This document shows positions 35,997-46,493 of a DNA stretch of 64,000 nt, one piece after another (the first letter of the stretch is position 1; the number at the start of each line of letters is the position of its first letter). Under the pieces are notes generated by a model. It did no database searches, was not told the DNA's origin, and saw only the letters and a program-made list of their open reading frames with translations. The translations under genes and the position numbers were made by a program. Origin of the DNA: Winogradskyella echinorum (GTDB lineage Bacteria; Bacteroidota; Bacteroidia; Flavobacteriales; Flavobacteriaceae); contig NZ_JACOQD010000001.1 of NCBI RefSeq assembly GCF_014297365.1, positions 558,001 to 622,000 on the forward strand. The letters are read 5' to 3'.

Positions 35997-36068
35997 TCAT
36001 TCCTGCGAAGGCAGGAATCCACACACAAACTGAAATTTAAAAATAGATTCCTGCCTTCGCAGGAATGA
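35997..36068. repeat. Exact inverted pair of 23-bp TTCCTGC palindromes (argE-argH)
   Basis: The 23-bp copy at 35997-36019 (TCATTCCTGCGAAGGCAGGA plus ATC) is the exact reverse complement of the copy at 36046-36068. Each is itself a palindrome with a short loop, separated by 26 bp. The pair occupies the whole argE-argH gap, similar to the way REP elements pair in other bacteria. Confidence 0.92.
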
Positions 36069-36084
36069 CAAAAACGAATAAAAG

Positions 36085-37359
36085 ATGAAACTTTGGGACA
36101 AAGGCTATTCAATAGATAAAAAAATAGAATTATTTACCGTTGGTAACGACCGTGAAATCGATATGCATATTGCAAAATACGATGTGCAAGCCTCTTTAGC
36201 GCATGCCATTATGTTAGAATGTATCGGAATTATAACTTCTGATGAATTAGAGCAATTAAAATCAGGTTTAAAGGTTTTAGCAGACTCTATTGAAGAAGGC
36301 ACTTTTACTATTGAAGAGTCGTTTGAAGATGTACATTCTAAAATTGAACATGAGCTCACAAAAACTTTAGGCGAAGTCGGGAAGAAAATCCACACTGCAC
36401 GTTCTAGAAACGACCAAGTTTTAGTAGCGCTACAACTTTACTATAAAGAAAACTTACAAATCATAAATGACAAAACGAAGACGTTTTTCGATACACTTTT
36501 AGGCCTTGCTGAAACGTATAAAACGAAACTTTTACCGGGTTACACACATTTACAAGTTGCGATGCCATCCTCTTTTGGATTATGGTTTTCTGCCTATGCG
36601 GAATTATTAATTGATGATGTTTATGTTTTAAATGCCGTTTCAAAAATTACAGACCAAAATGTTTTAGGTTCTGCTGCAGGTTATGGCAGTTCATTTCCTA
36701 TTGATAGAAATATTACTACTAAAGAACTAGGTTTTTCTACACTAAAATACAATGTGGTTGCGGCACAATTGAGCCGAGGAAAAAGCGAGCGTGCTATTGC
36801 TAGTGCCTTAGGTGGACTATGCAATACTATGGCTCGTTTTGCTATGGATATTTGCTTGTATATGAGTCAGAATTTTGGGTTTATTACGTTTCCAGATGAG
36901 TTAACTACAGGAAGCAGTATTATGCCACACAAAAAGAATCCTGATGTGTTTGAATTAATTCGAGGCAAGTGTAATAAAATTCAGGCTTTACATTCTGAAA
37001 TGCTACTCATCACCAACAATTTACCAAGTGGTTACCATAGAGATTTTCAATTGTTGAAAGAAAACATCATCAATGCGTTTGAAGATGTAAAAGATATTTT
37101 AGACATCTTTACGTATTCCATTCAGCAAATCATAGTAAAGGATATTGACCTCAACGATGAAAAATATCAATACTTATTTACAGTAGATAGCATCAATAAT
37201 TTAGTGGTTGAAGGTATGAGTTTTAGAGAAGCTTATCAAAAAATTGGAAGCCAAGTACAAGCTGGAACATATCAACCCGATTTAGGAAAAGAACATTCAC
37301 ATATTGGAAGTATTCATAATTTGTGTTTGGATGATATTCGAAAGAAGTTTCCAAATTAA
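36085..37359 (+). CDS. argH: Argininosuccinate lyase
   Basis: A 424-residue enzyme that releases arginine and fumarate in the last step. Motifs are EDVHSKIEHELTKTLG, HTARSRNDQVLVALQLY, LLPGYTHLQVAMPSSFG and the fumarase/aspartase-superfamily signature GSSIMPHKKNPDVFELIRG. The ATG at 36085 is preceded by AAAAG. It is the last gene of the operon and is followed by a strong bidirectional terminator. Confidence 0.96.
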   Translation: MKLWDKGYSIDKKIELFTVGNDREIDMHIAKYDVQASLAHAIMLECIGIITSDELEQLKSGLKVLADSIEEGTFTIEESFEDVHSKIEHELTKTLGEVGKKIHTARSRNDQVLVALQLYYKENLQIINDKTKTFFDTLLGLAETYKTKLLPGYTHLQVAMPSSFGLWFSAYAELLIDDVYVLNAVSKITDQNVLGSAAGYGSSFPIDRNITTKELGFSTLKYNVVAAQLSRGKSERAIASALGGLCNTMARFAMDICLYMSQNFGFITFPDELTTGSSIMPHKKNPDVFELIRGKCNKIQALHSEMLLITNNLPSGYHRDFQLLKENIINAFEDVKDILDIFTYSIQQIIVKDIDLNDEKYQYLFTVDSINNLVVEGMSFREAYQKIGSQVQAGTYQPDLGKEHSHIGSIHNLCLDDIRKKFPN

Positions 37360-37365
37360 AAAGAA

Positions 37366-37393
37366 AAAAAGCATCTAAAAATAGATGCTTTTT
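37366..37393. terminator. Bidirectional terminator between argH and gltD
   Basis: AAAAAGCATCT at 37366-37376 pairs perfectly with AGATGCTTTTT at 37383-37393 (11 bp). A-rich and T-rich arms allow it to end both the plus-strand arg operon and the minus-strand gltBD transcript. Confidence 0.9.
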
Positions 37394-37415
37394 ATAATTA
37401 AATATGAATGTGTTT

Positions 37416-38879
37416 TTAAATTCCGACTAAATCGCCTTCCTCATTCTTGGTAGCCAAATCTGATTTTCCCATTAAGTAAATATCAACTTGTCTTGCTGCT
37501 TCTCTTCCCTCTGAGATTGCCCAAACGATTAAAGATTGTCCTCTTCGCATATCTCCTGCTGTAAAAATATTTGGAATATTAGTTTGGTACTTACCGTAAG
37601 CTGCTTTGTAGTTAGAACGTACATCTCTGTCTAAACCTAGTTTATCGGCTAGCGTACTTTCTGGACCAGTAAAACCAAGAGCCAGTAATGCCAAATCGCA
37701 TTTCCAAGTTTTCTCCGTACCTGCGATTTCAATTAACTTAGGACGTTCTCCTGGCACCATTTCCCATTCTACATTCACCGTTTTTAAGGCTGTTAATTTT
37801 CCTTTAGCATTAGTTACAAACTCTTTTGTATTTATCAACCAGTTACGCTCTACACCCTCTTTATGAGATGTAGATGTTTTTAACTGCAAAGGCCAATAAG
37901 GCCAAGGTGTTGTAGGAGAACGATGTCCTGGCGGCTTTGGCATAATTTCAAAATTCACTACTGATTTTGCACCTTGACGATTAGATGTTCCAATACAATC
38001 ACTTCCTGTATCTCCACCTCCAATAACAATCACGTTTTTACCAGTTGCTAATACTTGATCTTTTATTTTTTGTCCGAAAACAACCTTAGTTTGTTGTGTT
38101 AAAAAGTCCATAGCTTGCACTACTCCATCTGCATCAATACCAGGTGTTGGCAAACTTCTTCGTTCAGTTGCTCCACCGCAAAGCACAACAGCATCAAACT
38201 GTTTCAGTTCCTCAACATCATAATTCACACCAACATTTACATTGGTTTTAAACGTAATTCCTTCAGCTTCTAGAATTGCTAAACGACGATCTATGATGCC
38301 TTTTTCCATTTTAAAATTTGGAATACCATAACGCAATAGACCTCCAATAGCATCGTCACGTTCAAAAACAGTAACTGTATGACCAGCTCTATTTAATTGT
38401 TGTGCAGCTGCCAATCCAGCAGGACCAGAACCAACGATAGCAATAGTTTTTCCTGTTCTTACTTTTGGTGGTTGTGGTTTTATCCATCCTTCTTTAAATG
38501 CTCGTTCAACAATATTTTTTTCAATATTTTCTATAGAAACTGGATCTTCAATAATACCTAATACACATGCTTGTTCACATGGAGCAGGACACAAACGTCC
38601 TGTAAACTCCGGAAAATTGTTTGTAGAGTGTAAAATCCAAGACGCCTTTTGCCATTCGCCTTGGTGCACCATATGGTTAAAATCTGGAATTAGATTTCCA
38701 AGCGGACAACCACTATGACAAAACGGAATTCCACAATCCATACAACGCGACCCTTGTTCGGTTAAATCTTTTTCCTTTAAAGGCACTGTAAATTCATTAT
38801 AATGTTTTACACGTTCCTTTACTGGCTTATATGATTCATCTTTTCTTTCGAATTCTTTAAAACCTGTTACTTTTCCCAT
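37416..38879 (-). CDS. gltD: Glutamate synthase small subunit
   Basis: A 487-residue flavoprotein that passes electrons from NAD(P)H to the large subunit. N-terminal iron-sulfur ligands are in CMDCGIPFCHSGCPLGNLIP and CPAPCEQACVLGI. The FAD motif is IVGSGPAGLAAAQQLNRAG and the nucleotide motif is VIGGGDTGSDCIGTS. The C-terminal IFTAGDMRRGQSLIVWAISE binds FAD. Its ATG lies 4 bases after the gltB stop, so the two subunits are cotranslated. Confidence 0.96.
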   Translation of the reverse strand: MGKVTGFKEFERKDESYKPVKERVKHYNEFTVPLKEKDLTEQGSRCMDCGIPFCHSGCPLGNLIPDFNHMVHQGEWQKASWILHSTNNFPEFTGRLCPAPCEQACVLGIIEDPVSIENIEKNIVERAFKEGWIKPQPPKVRTGKTIAIVGSGPAGLAAAQQLNRAGHTVTVFERDDAIGGLLRYGIPNFKMEKGIIDRRLAILEAEGITFKTNVNVGVNYDVEELKQFDAVVLCGGATERRSLPTPGIDADGVVQAMDFLTQQTKVVFGQKIKDQVLATGKNVIVIGGGDTGSDCIGTSNRQGAKSVVNFEIMPKPPGHRSPTTPWPYWPLQLKTSTSHKEGVERNWLINTKEFVTNAKGKLTALKTVNVEWEMVPGERPKLIEIAGTEKTWKCDLALLALGFTGPESTLADKLGLDRDVRSNYKAAYGKYQTNIPNIFTAGDMRRGQSLIVWAISEGREAARQVDIYLMGKSDLATKNEEGDLVGI

Positions 38880-38883
38880 TGTC

Positions 38884-41800
38884 CTATACTGTTTCTAATT
38901 CTTCAACCATTTGTTCTTCTGTCTCTAAACGCTTTAATGCGCGTTTGTATTCTGTAGGCATAACGCGTACAAAATGCTTTAAGCTTGTTTCCCAATCTGC
39001 TAATAAAGACTTCCCTAAATCACTGTTAGTGTATTTTACATGCTTCTCTATTATAGATTTTAAATCGTTTGCATCTTTCTTAATAATTTTTTCAAATTCT
39101 ATAGTTTCAGTATTACACAAACCATTTTTAAATTTGTTTTCTGGATCATACACATAAGCGATTCCTCCACTCATACCAGCAGCAAAATTTCGTCCTGTTT
39201 TACCAAGAACTACTACTTTTCCACCAGTCATATACTCACAACAGTGATCTCCTACTCCTTCTACAACTGCAGTGGCACCAGAATTTCTTACAGCAAAACG
39301 CTCTCCTGCAATTCCGTTTATATAAGCTTGTCCTTCAACTGCACCAAATAAACACACATTACCAATGATGATATTATCTTCTGCTTTAAAATCTGCTTTT
39401 TCAGGTTTCTTAACAATTAGCTTAGCTCCAGATAACCCTTTACCTAAATAATCATTGGTATTTCCTTGAAGATTAAACGTTAATCCGTGTGCTCCAAATG
39501 CTCCAAAACTTTGTCCGGCAGAACCTTCAAAATTGATATTTAGGGTATCTTCAGGTAACCCTAAATGACCATAAATTTTTGAAATCTCATTACTTACAAT
39601 CGCTCCTACGGTTCTATTGGTATTCTTTATAGGATAAGATAATGTCATTTGTTCCTTTCGATATAAAGCACGATGCGAATCTTTTAGAATTTTGAAATCT
39701 AAAACATTATCTAAATTGTGCTCTTGCTTCTCAGTATTTTTAACCGTCATTTGATTATACACTTCTGGCCTGTGTAAAATTGAAGATAAATCTAAACCTT
39801 TAGCTTTATAATGACTTATGGCTTTGTTGGCATTAATTTTATGCGTCTGACCAACCATTTCTGCCATAGTTCTAAACCCTAATTCTGCCATAATGCTTCT
39901 CAATTCTTCAGCTATATAATAGAAGAAATTAATAACATGTTCTGGTGTGCCTTTAAAGTTTTTACGCAACTCTTTATCTTGTGTTGCGATACCAACAGGA
40001 CACGTATTTAAGTGACACTTACGCATCATAATACATCCTGAAGCTACCAATGGTGCTGTGGCAAAACCAAATTCCTCAGCTCCTAATAATGCCGCTATAG
40101 CAACATCTCTACCTGTTTTTAATTGTCCATCGCACTCAACAACAATTCTACTTCTTAAATTATTAAGTACTAAGGTTTGTTGTGCTTCTGCCAATCCAAG
40201 TTCCCAAGGTAAACCAGCATGCTTTAGTGATGTTAAAGGCGATGCTCCTGTTCCACCATCATAACCAGCGATAAGTACTACATCTGCTTTTGCTTTTGCA
40301 ACACCAGCCGCGATGGTACCAACACCAACTTCTGAAACTAGTTTTACGTTAATTCTTGCATCGCGATTAGCATTTTTTAAATCGTAAATTAATTGTGCTA
40401 AATCCTCTATAGAATAAATATCGTGATGTGGTGGCGGCGAAATTAAACCAACAAAAGGGGTTGAATTTCTTGCTGCTGCAATCCAAGGCAATACCTTTTC
40501 ACCTGGCAATTGACCTCCTTCGCCTGGCTTAGCACCTTGCGCCATTTTTATCTGTATCTCTTTTGCATTGGTTAAATAATGAGAAGTAACACCAAAACGT
40601 CCCGAAGCTACTTGTTTTATGGCTGAGTTTCTACTATCGCCATTAATATCTGGCTGAAAACGTCTTCTATCTTCTCCTCCTTCTCCAGAATTAGATTTAC
40701 CTCCAATTCTATTCATGGCAATGGCTAAATTCTCATGAGCTTCACGAGAAATAGACCCATAAGACATCGCTCCTGTTTTAAAACGTTTCACGATTTCCGT
40801 CCAAGGTTCTACTTCCTCAATGGGAATAGGATCTATATTATTAAATTCAAACAAACCACGAATGGTCATTAAATTTTTGGATTGTTCATTTATAGTTCTT
40901 GCATAAACATCATAACTTGCTTGATCACTTAAACGAACCGCTTGTTGTAATTTTGCTACTGTAGTTGGATTAAACAAATGCTTTTCTCCATTTCGCCTCC
41001 ATCTGTAATCTCCACCAATATTTAATCCTAAACGTTTATCTAAAACATTACTTGGATATGCATGTTGGTAGCGTTTGTCTATCTCTTTTTCTATTTCATA
41101 AAGCCCAATACCTTCAATTCTTGAGGCTGTATATGGAAAGTATTTCTCAACGAATTGTGAGTTGAAACCAACAATTTCGAAAATTTGAGAACCTCTGTAA
41201 GAACGCAAGGTTGAGATTCCTATTTTGTTCATTACTTTAAGAATTCCTTTTCCGATGGCTTTATTAAAATTATCAACCGCTTTTTGCTCATCCATATCTG
41301 TAATGAAACCATCTGTCACTTGCATTCTGATAATTTCGTTAACCATATATGGGTTTACAGCAGAAGCGCCATAACCAAATAAAGTTGCAAAATGATGCGG
41401 CTCACGAGGTTCTGCAGATTCAATAATAATATCAAAATAAGAACGCTTACGTAAACGGTTCATTTGATGACTCACATAAGAACAAGCTAACAAAGGTGGT
41501 ATTGGTGCCATTTCCTTACTTACACCTCTATCTGATAAAATAATAATATTCGTTTTTCGTAATAAGGCTTTTTCAATTTGAACAATTATACCATCTAAAG
41601 CATCTTCTAAACCATTTAGTCCTCTGTCTTTTTGATATAACATTTCTACGGTTTCGGCTTTAAAACCTTCCACTTGAATGTTTCTGATTTTTGCTAAATC
41701 ATCATTTGAAATTACCGGATTCTGAATTTTCAATTTTCTACATTGGCGTTCGGTAATACTGAAAATATTTCTATCCTTACCTAAAGACAAACTAATATCG

Positions 41801-43398
41801 GTAACAATTTCTTCTCTAATTCCATCTAATGGTGGATTAGTTACTTGAGCAAATAATTGTTTAAAGTAGTTAGAAATTAACTGTGGTTTATTTGATAAAA
41901 CCGCTAAAGGGGTATCGATACCCATTGAACCCAAAGCCTCTTTAGCTTTTTGAGCCATTGGTGTAATTACTTCTTGAATATCTTCGTATGTATAATTAAA
42001 GAGACGCTGTCTTGTTTTAATATCCAAAGTTTCAATCGGACAAGTTTCACCAGTATATGGAATATCTTTAAGATGTAATCTTGTTTTGTCTAACCATTCT
42101 TGGTAAGGTCTTTCTAGAACAATTTTACTTTTTATTTCTTCGTCATTAATAATACGTCCTTGGTTCATATCTACCAAAAACATTTTACCAGGTTCTAAAC
42201 GGCCATGGCTTTCTACATCTTCTGGATCGATGTCAACGACTCCAATTTCTGAAGACATTATCAGCTTGCCACTTTTTGTAACCGTATAACGCGACGGTCT
42301 TAATCCATTTCTATCTAAAAGTGCACCTATATAATTACCATCCGTAAAAGGTACAGAAGCAGGTCCATCCCAAGGCTCCATAATACAGGCATTATAATCG
42401 TAAAAAGCTTTACGTTCAGGTGACATGGTTTTGTGTTTCTCCCAAGCTTCAGGAATCATCATCATCATTACTTCTGGTAAAGATCGTCCTGTATGTGTTA
42501 ATAATTCTACTACCATATCCATAGATGCAGAATCTGATTTCCCTGGTAATATGATTGGGAATAATTTATCGATTTGCGGACCGAAGACATCACTTTTCAT
42601 AATTTCTTCTCGCACTCGCATTCTACTTATATTCCCGCGAAGCGTATTAATTTCTCCATTCTGACACATAAATCTAAATGGCTGAGCCAACTCCCAAGTT
42701 GGCATTGTATTGGTAGAAAAACGTTGGTGCACTAAAGCCAATCTTGTTACCAAATCGTCCTCCTGTAAATCTTTATAATAGCGACCTATATCTTCTGGCA
42801 TAATAATACCTTTATATATAAGTGTATTCATTGATAAACTAGACACATAAAAATAAGAGCTTTGAGACATCTTAGATTTCCTAACAGTATGCTCTGTAAT
42901 CTTACGTGCTGCATAGAGTTTTGCATTAAAATCTTTTTCTGAAACTTCGTTAGATTTACCAACAAAAAGTTGCTCAATATTTGGCTCTGAAGCCAAGGCT
43001 ATTTCACCGAGTTGTGTAGAGTCTACAGGAACCTCTCTCCAACCAATAATTGTAAGGCCTTGCGCAATAATTTCTTTCTCAAAAGTATCTTTACAAAACT
43101 TATATTGGTTTCTGTTTTTTGGCAAGAAAACCATACCCACAGCATACTTCCCTTTAACAGGAACTTTAAAGCCACAAACACGCTTAAAATAATTATGAGG
43201 AATATCAATTAATAACCCTGCACCATCACCTGTTTTTCCATCTGCGCTTACACCTCCTCGATGCTCCAATTTTACAAGAATTTCTAGCGCATCATGTATA
43301 ATTTGATTTGTTTTCTCTCCTTTTAAATTACATATAAATCCTGCACCACAATTTTCGTGTTCAAATTCTGGTGAGTAAAGTCCTTGTTTCTTAAACAT
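38884..43398 (-). CDS. gltB: Glutamate synthase large subunit
   Basis: The ATG at 43398 gives 1504 residues ([20 protein letters not shown]); an earlier in-frame ATG at 43464 would add 22 unrelated residues. Cys17, in ENCGAGF, is the glutaminase nucleophile, exposed after a short propeptide is removed. The glutaminase domain is followed by the central and FMN domains ([37 protein letters not shown]). The [3Fe-4S] ligands are in [20 protein letters not shown], and a C-terminal GXGXG beta-helix follows. With GltD it makes two glutamates from glutamine and 2-oxoglutarate. It faces the ammonium-uptake genes across a 442-bp divergent region. Confidence 0.96.
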   Translation of the reverse strand: MFKKQGLYSPEFEHENCGAGFICNLKGEKTNQIIHDALEILVKLEHRGGVSADGKTGDGAGLLIDIPHNYFKRVCGFKVPVKGKYAVGMVFLPKNRNQYKFCKDTFEKEIIAQGLTIIGWREVPVDSTQLGEIALASEPNIEQLFVGKSNEVSEKDFNAKLYAARKITEHTVRKSKMSQSSYFYVSSLSMNTLIYKGIIMPEDIGRYYKDLQEDDLVTRLALVHQRFSTNTMPTWELAQPFRFMCQNGEINTLRGNISRMRVREEIMKSDVFGPQIDKLFPIILPGKSDSASMDMVVELLTHTGRSLPEVMMMMIPEAWEKHKTMSPERKAFYDYNACIMEPWDGPASVPFTDGNYIGALLDRNGLRPSRYTVTKSGKLIMSSEIGVVDIDPEDVESHGRLEPGKMFLVDMNQGRIINDEEIKSKIVLERPYQEWLDKTRLHLKDIPYTGETCPIETLDIKTRQRLFNYTYEDIQEVITPMAQKAKEALGSMGIDTPLAVLSNKPQLISNYFKQLFAQVTNPPLDGIREEIVTDISLSLGKDRNIFSITERQCRKLKIQNPVISNDDLAKIRNIQVEGFKAETVEMLYQKDRGLNGLEDALDGIIVQIEKALLRKTNIIILSDRGVSKEMAPIPPLLACSYVSHQMNRLRKRSYFDIIIESAEPREPHHFATLFGYGASAVNPYMVNEIIRMQVTDGFITDMDEQKAVDNFNKAIGKGILKVMNKIGISTLRSYRGSQIFEIVGFNSQFVEKYFPYTASRIEGIGLYEIEKEIDKRYQHAYPSNVLDKRLGLNIGGDYRWRRNGEKHLFNPTTVAKLQQAVRLSDQASYDVYARTINEQSKNLMTIRGLFEFNNIDPIPIEEVEPWTEIVKRFKTGAMSYGSISREAHENLAIAMNRIGGKSNSGEGGEDRRRFQPDINGDSRNSAIKQVASGRFGVTSHYLTNAKEIQIKMAQGAKPGEGGQLPGEKVLPWIAAARNSTPFVGLISPPPHHDIYSIEDLAQLIYDLKNANRDARINVKLVSEVGVGTIAAGVAKAKADVVLIAGYDGGTGASPLTSLKHAGLPWELGLAEAQQTLVLNNLRSRIVVECDGQLKTGRDVAIAALLGAEEFGFATAPLVASGCIMMRKCHLNTCPVGIATQDKELRKNFKGTPEHVINFFYYIAEELRSIMAELGFRTMAEMVGQTHKINANKAISHYKAKGLDLSSILHRPEVYNQMTVKNTEKQEHNLDNVLDFKILKDSHRALYRKEQMTLSYPIKNTNRTVGAIVSNEISKIYGHLGLPEDTLNINFEGSAGQSFGAFGAHGLTFNLQGNTNDYLGKGLSGAKLIVKKPEKADFKAEDNIIIGNVCLFGAVEGQAYINGIAGERFAVRNSGATAVVEGVGDHCCEYMTGGKVVVLGKTGRNFAAGMSGGIAYVYDPENKFKNGLCNTETIEFEKIIKKDANDLKSIIEKHVKYTNSDLGKSLLADWETSLKHFVRVMPTEYKRALKRLETEEQMVEELETV

Positions 43399-43595
43399 AA
43401 TATCAGAAAAATTTAAAGGTTTTTTACACCTTATTATCACTGAAAGATATGCTGTAATGTTCAATTAAAAAAAAGACGGAATCACTTTTTTCATATCGAT
43501 AATTAAGAGCATTTTAATTGAAAATATGGCAATAAATTCAGTATATACTACCAATTAATCAATGAGAATTATTCAATAAATATTAGCATTTATTG

Positions 43596-43609
43596 CGAAA
43601 ACGATTTCG
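43596..43609. promoter_or_regulatory. CGAAAACGATTTCG dyad upstream of gltB
   Basis: CGAAA and TTTCG face each other across ACGA, and CGAAAAC is repeated 13 bp further on. It lies about 200 bp upstream of the gltB ATG, in the divergent region shared with the porin-amt genes. It resembles a small repressor operator, but no regulator can be named. The region from 43399 to 43713 otherwise holds no gene. Confidence 0.25.
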
Positions 43610-43713
43610 AAAACAACAACACTTTAAAAAGTATTTATGCTTTTAAGAATTTTAACAAAATTTTAAAATTTTCAATTATTAAAATGACAATTATTAACTT
43701 AAAATTATTTAAA

Positions 43714-43808
43714 CCCTAAATTTTAGGGGGTATAAAATAAAATATTCATAAAAATTACATTTTATACCCATTTTTTTATAGGGTCTAAAATAACTTTACC
43801 TAGATTTG
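43714..43808 (+). promoter_or_regulatory. Conserved nitrogen-type promoter block, copy A (porin-amt)
   Basis: Perfect dyad CCCTAAATTTTAGGG at 43714-43728, the string AAAAATTACATTTTA at 43750-43764, a second dyad ACCC-N11-GGGT at 43766-43784 and the -7 box TAGATTTG at 43801-43808. All four parts recur in the same order and nearly the same spacing at 46336-46428, before the P-II/amt genes. There is no -33 TTTG; the second dyad is centred about 26 bp upstream of the -7 box, which suggests an activator site. The ATG follows 32 bases after the -7 box. Confidence 0.75.
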
Positions 43809-43840
43809 ATCCGAATCTAACTATTTTTAATTATTACATT

Positions 43841-44860
43841 ATGAAAAAATTTTTAACTCTAACATTACTGTTAACCTCAATAGTTCTAACAGCACAAGAC
43901 GCAGAAGAAACTACTGAGAAAAAATTTACACTTAGCGGAAGTGTAGATGCTTATTACCAGACTTACCTAACAGCCTCTGATGATTCAGGACAATCTTTTG
44001 GAACTGCTTTTGCTGATCAAACAGGATTTGCCTTAGGTATGGGTAATATAATTGCAAGCTACGAAAGCGGTAAAGTAGGTGCAGTTTTAGATTTAGTTAC
44101 AGGACCAAGAGGAGCAGGCGCTACTTTTAGCAATGATATCGTTGATGGTATTGTAAACCAAGCTTATGCATACTGGAATGTTTCTGAAAGCACTACCTTA
44201 ACTTTCGGTCGTTTCAACACGTTTTTAGGCTACGAAGTAATTGCTCCAGCAGCAAACTTTAACTATAGTACATCTTACTTATTCTCTAGCGGACCATTTT
44301 CTCATGTTGGTTTAAAAGCTGATTTTGCTTTATCTGACGATTTCAGTTTAATGTTAGCCGTTATGAATCCTTGGGACACTAACAATACATCTACGACTGG
44401 AGAGTACTCTTTTGGAGCTCAATTAGGCTATAAAGGGCAATTTTTAAATTTATATTACGACAGTGGCAACAATGGCGGCTTAGGATTCGAAGTTGATTAC
44501 ACAGGCGGCTTTGATGTTTCTGATGACTTTTTCTTAGGAATTAATGCTGCGTACAATGACAATGACGGAAGTGGATTTTATGGCGCTGCCCTATACCCAC
44601 AACTTGCTACATCCGATGACTTTAGCATTGGCTTAAGAGCTGAATACTATGGACTTCACGATAAAGATATCGATGACGATTTACCAAGTGTATTTGCAGC
44701 AACATTAACAGGTAGCTACACTGTAGAAAGCAACTTAATTATAAAGCCAGAAATTAGATTAGACTCTTGGAGTAATAACGACGCAGCTTTCTTTGATGCT
44801 GACGGCGAAGACTCAAGTAGCTTAGCTGCATTTACATTAGCAGCAATCTACACCTTCTAA
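43841..44860 (+). CDS. Outer-membrane beta-barrel porin
   Basis: A 339-residue protein with a signal peptide (LTLLLTSIVLTAQD). The mature part has alternating strands ending in aromatic residues, short acidic turns such as SDDF and DDDL, and a C-terminal strand SLAAFTLAAIYTF ending in phenylalanine, as expected of an outer-membrane barrel. It resembles the putative beta-barrel porin-2 (OmpL-like) group. It stands 28 bases upstream of an ammonium transporter and behind a promoter shared with a second amt locus, so it probably helps small nitrogen compounds cross the outer membrane. The substrate is inferred from context. Confidence 0.8.
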   Translation: MKKFLTLTLLLTSIVLTAQDAEETTEKKFTLSGSVDAYYQTYLTASDDSGQSFGTAFADQTGFALGMGNIIASYESGKVGAVLDLVTGPRGAGATFSNDIVDGIVNQAYAYWNVSESTTLTFGRFNTFLGYEVIAPAANFNYSTSYLFSSGPFSHVGLKADFALSDDFSLMLAVMNPWDTNNTSTTGEYSFGAQLGYKGQFLNLYYDSGNNGGLGFEVDYTGGFDVSDDFFLGINAAYNDNDGSGFYGAALYPQLATSDDFSIGLRAEYYGLHDKDIDDDLPSVFAATLTGSYTVESNLIIKPEIRLDSWSNNDAAFFDADGEDSSSLAAFTLAAIYTF

Positions 44861-44888
44861 AACATATACTAACTAACACCAATTAATT

Positions 44889-46196
44889 ATGATAGATAAT
44901 TATTTAGCCCTACTCCCAAATCTAGCCGTTGTACAAGATACAGTAGCAGCAACCACAAAAGACGTTGAAGATGCAGTAAGTGCAATTAACGGAGATTTAG
45001 GAATGCTTTGGATGCTTCTCTCAGGTATCTTAGTATTCTTCATGCAAGCTGGTTTTACATTAGTAGAAACAGGAATGACACGTTCTAAAAATGCCGCAAA
45101 CATCGCCATGAAAAACCTACTAGATATTTGTGTAGGATCCCTCACCTACTGGTTAGTTGGTTATTCTTTAATGTACGGAGACACCTCAAATGGATGGTTC
45201 TTCTGGAGTGGTCTTATGCAAGGGGAAGGCGCAGATTTATTCTTCCAAACTATGTTTGCTGCGACTGCTGCAACAATAGTATCTGGAGCAATTGCGGGAC
45301 GTACAAAATACTCAACTTACGTGATCTTTTCTGTTGTAATGACAGCTTTAATATACCCAATAGCTGGTGGATGGCAATGGCAAGGTTCTGGTTGGTTAAC
45401 CGAGTTAGGTTTTATTGATTTTGCTGGTTCGTCTATTGTTCACTCTGTTGGTGGATGGGCTGCATTAGTAGCTGCCTTTATGGTTGGGCCTAGAATAGGT
45501 AAATATGTTGACGGAAAAGTAAATCCGATCCCAGGACACAATCAAATCCTAGCAACCTTAGGGGTATTTATCCTTTGGTTAGGTTGGTTTGGATTTAATG
45601 GTGGTTCACAATTAGCTTGGGGTGGTGCCGACGCAATCGGAGCTTCAAATGTTGTATTAATCACAAATTTAGCTGCCGCTGCAGGTGGATTAGGAGCATT
45701 AGTTACCACTTGGATATGGTACGGAAAACCAAATCTTCCACAAACTTTAAACGGCGCACTTGCAGGCCTAGTTAGTATTACTGCTGGATGCGGAAATATG
45801 TCTGCTATTGGCGCTGTATTTGCCGGACTAATCGGTGGAATAATAGTTGTTTTCTCAATAGAATTTATTGAAAAGAAATTAAAAATAGACGATGCTATCG
45901 GTGCCGCTTCTGTACATGGAGTAGCTGGAGCTTGGGGTACCCTAGTTATTGGATTATGGGGAATTGATGGTGAAACGGGAATTGGACTATTTAACGGTGG
46001 TGGATTCAGTCAACTTGGCTCACAAGCCATTGGTGTTGTTGCATATGCAGTTTGGTCAATCGTCTTATCATTCATCATCCTTAAAGTCTTAAAATCTACC
46101 ATGGGACTTCGAGTAACAAAAGAAGAAGAAGAATTAGGATTAGACCTTTCTGAACATGGGGAAATTGCTTACCCAGGAAAACGAGATAGAGGCTAA
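44889..46196 (+). CDS. amt: Ammonium transporter (Amt family), first copy
   Basis: A 435-residue inner-membrane protein with about 11 helices. The twin-histidine pore residues lie in SSIVHSVGGWAALVAAFMVG and AASVHGVAGAWGTLVIGLWG. The signature GTTAFxxxGG-like part appears as FQTMFAATAATIVSGAIAGR, and FILWLGWFGFNGGSQLAWGG follows. An extended N-terminus (PNLAVVQDTVAATTKDVED) precedes the first helix. It is probably cotranscribed with the porin and is followed by a terminator. The second copy at 46837 has its own P-II protein. Confidence 0.95.
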   Translation: MIDNYLALLPNLAVVQDTVAATTKDVEDAVSAINGDLGMLWMLLSGILVFFMQAGFTLVETGMTRSKNAANIAMKNLLDICVGSLTYWLVGYSLMYGDTSNGWFFWSGLMQGEGADLFFQTMFAATAATIVSGAIAGRTKYSTYVIFSVVMTALIYPIAGGWQWQGSGWLTELGFIDFAGSSIVHSVGGWAALVAAFMVGPRIGKYVDGKVNPIPGHNQILATLGVFILWLGWFGFNGGSQLAWGGADAIGASNVVLITNLAAAAGGLGALVTTWIWYGKPNLPQTLNGALAGLVSITAGCGNMSAIGAVFAGLIGGIIVVFSIEFIEKKLKIDDAIGAASVHGVAGAWGTLVIGLWGIDGETGIGLFNGGGFSQLGSQAIGVVAYAVWSIVLSFIILKVLKSTMGLRVTKEEEELGLDLSEHGEIAYPGKRDRG

Positions 46197-46258
46197 TCAC
46201 CAAACGATAATACTTGCAAATAAATTTTAAAATTGATTGTATTATTTAGTTGTTAGAG

Positions 46259-46290
46259 AAAACCTTCAGAGCTTTTGCTTTGAAGGTTTT
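46259..46290 (+). terminator. Terminator after the first amt gene
   Basis: AAAACCTTCA at 46259-46268 pairs perfectly with TGAAGGTTTT at 46281-46290, and further T residues follow. It separates the porin-amt unit from the P-II-amt unit. Confidence 0.85.
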
Positions 46291-46335
46291 TGCTTTTAAA
46301 AGCTTTTCATAAAAACATAATGTTTACAAATTATA

Positions 46336-46428
46336 CCTAAATTTTTAGGGGGTTAAATTTATAAATTCACAAAAATTACATTTTAGCCCCATTTTTTTAT
46401 GGGTATAGGTTAATATTACATAGATTTG
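46336..46428 (+). promoter_or_regulatory. Conserved nitrogen-type promoter block, copy B (P-II-amt)
   Basis: Dyad CCTAAATTTTTAGG at 46336-46349, string AAAAATTACATTTTA at 46371-46385, second dyad CCCAT-N6-ATGGG at 46388-46403, and -7 box TAGATTTG at 46421-46428. The arrangement mirrors copy A at 43714-43808, with spacing from first dyad to -7 box of about 85 bp in both. The P-II ATG lies 65 bases after the -7 box. Confidence 0.75.
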
Positions 46429-46493
46429 GCGGAAATTGACTCATATTTAATACCCCTTTTTGTATTAAATACTAATAACTAACAACAAATACA

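Noticed and set aside
35997..36068. The repeat pair as a CRISPR array or attachment site.
   Set aside because: There are only two copies, in inverted orientation, each palindromic, with no cas genes or integrase nearby.
43399..43464. Upstream start of gltB giving 22 extra residues.
   Set aside because: Family members begin shortly before the ENCGAGF cysteine; the extra residues look like non-coding DNA.
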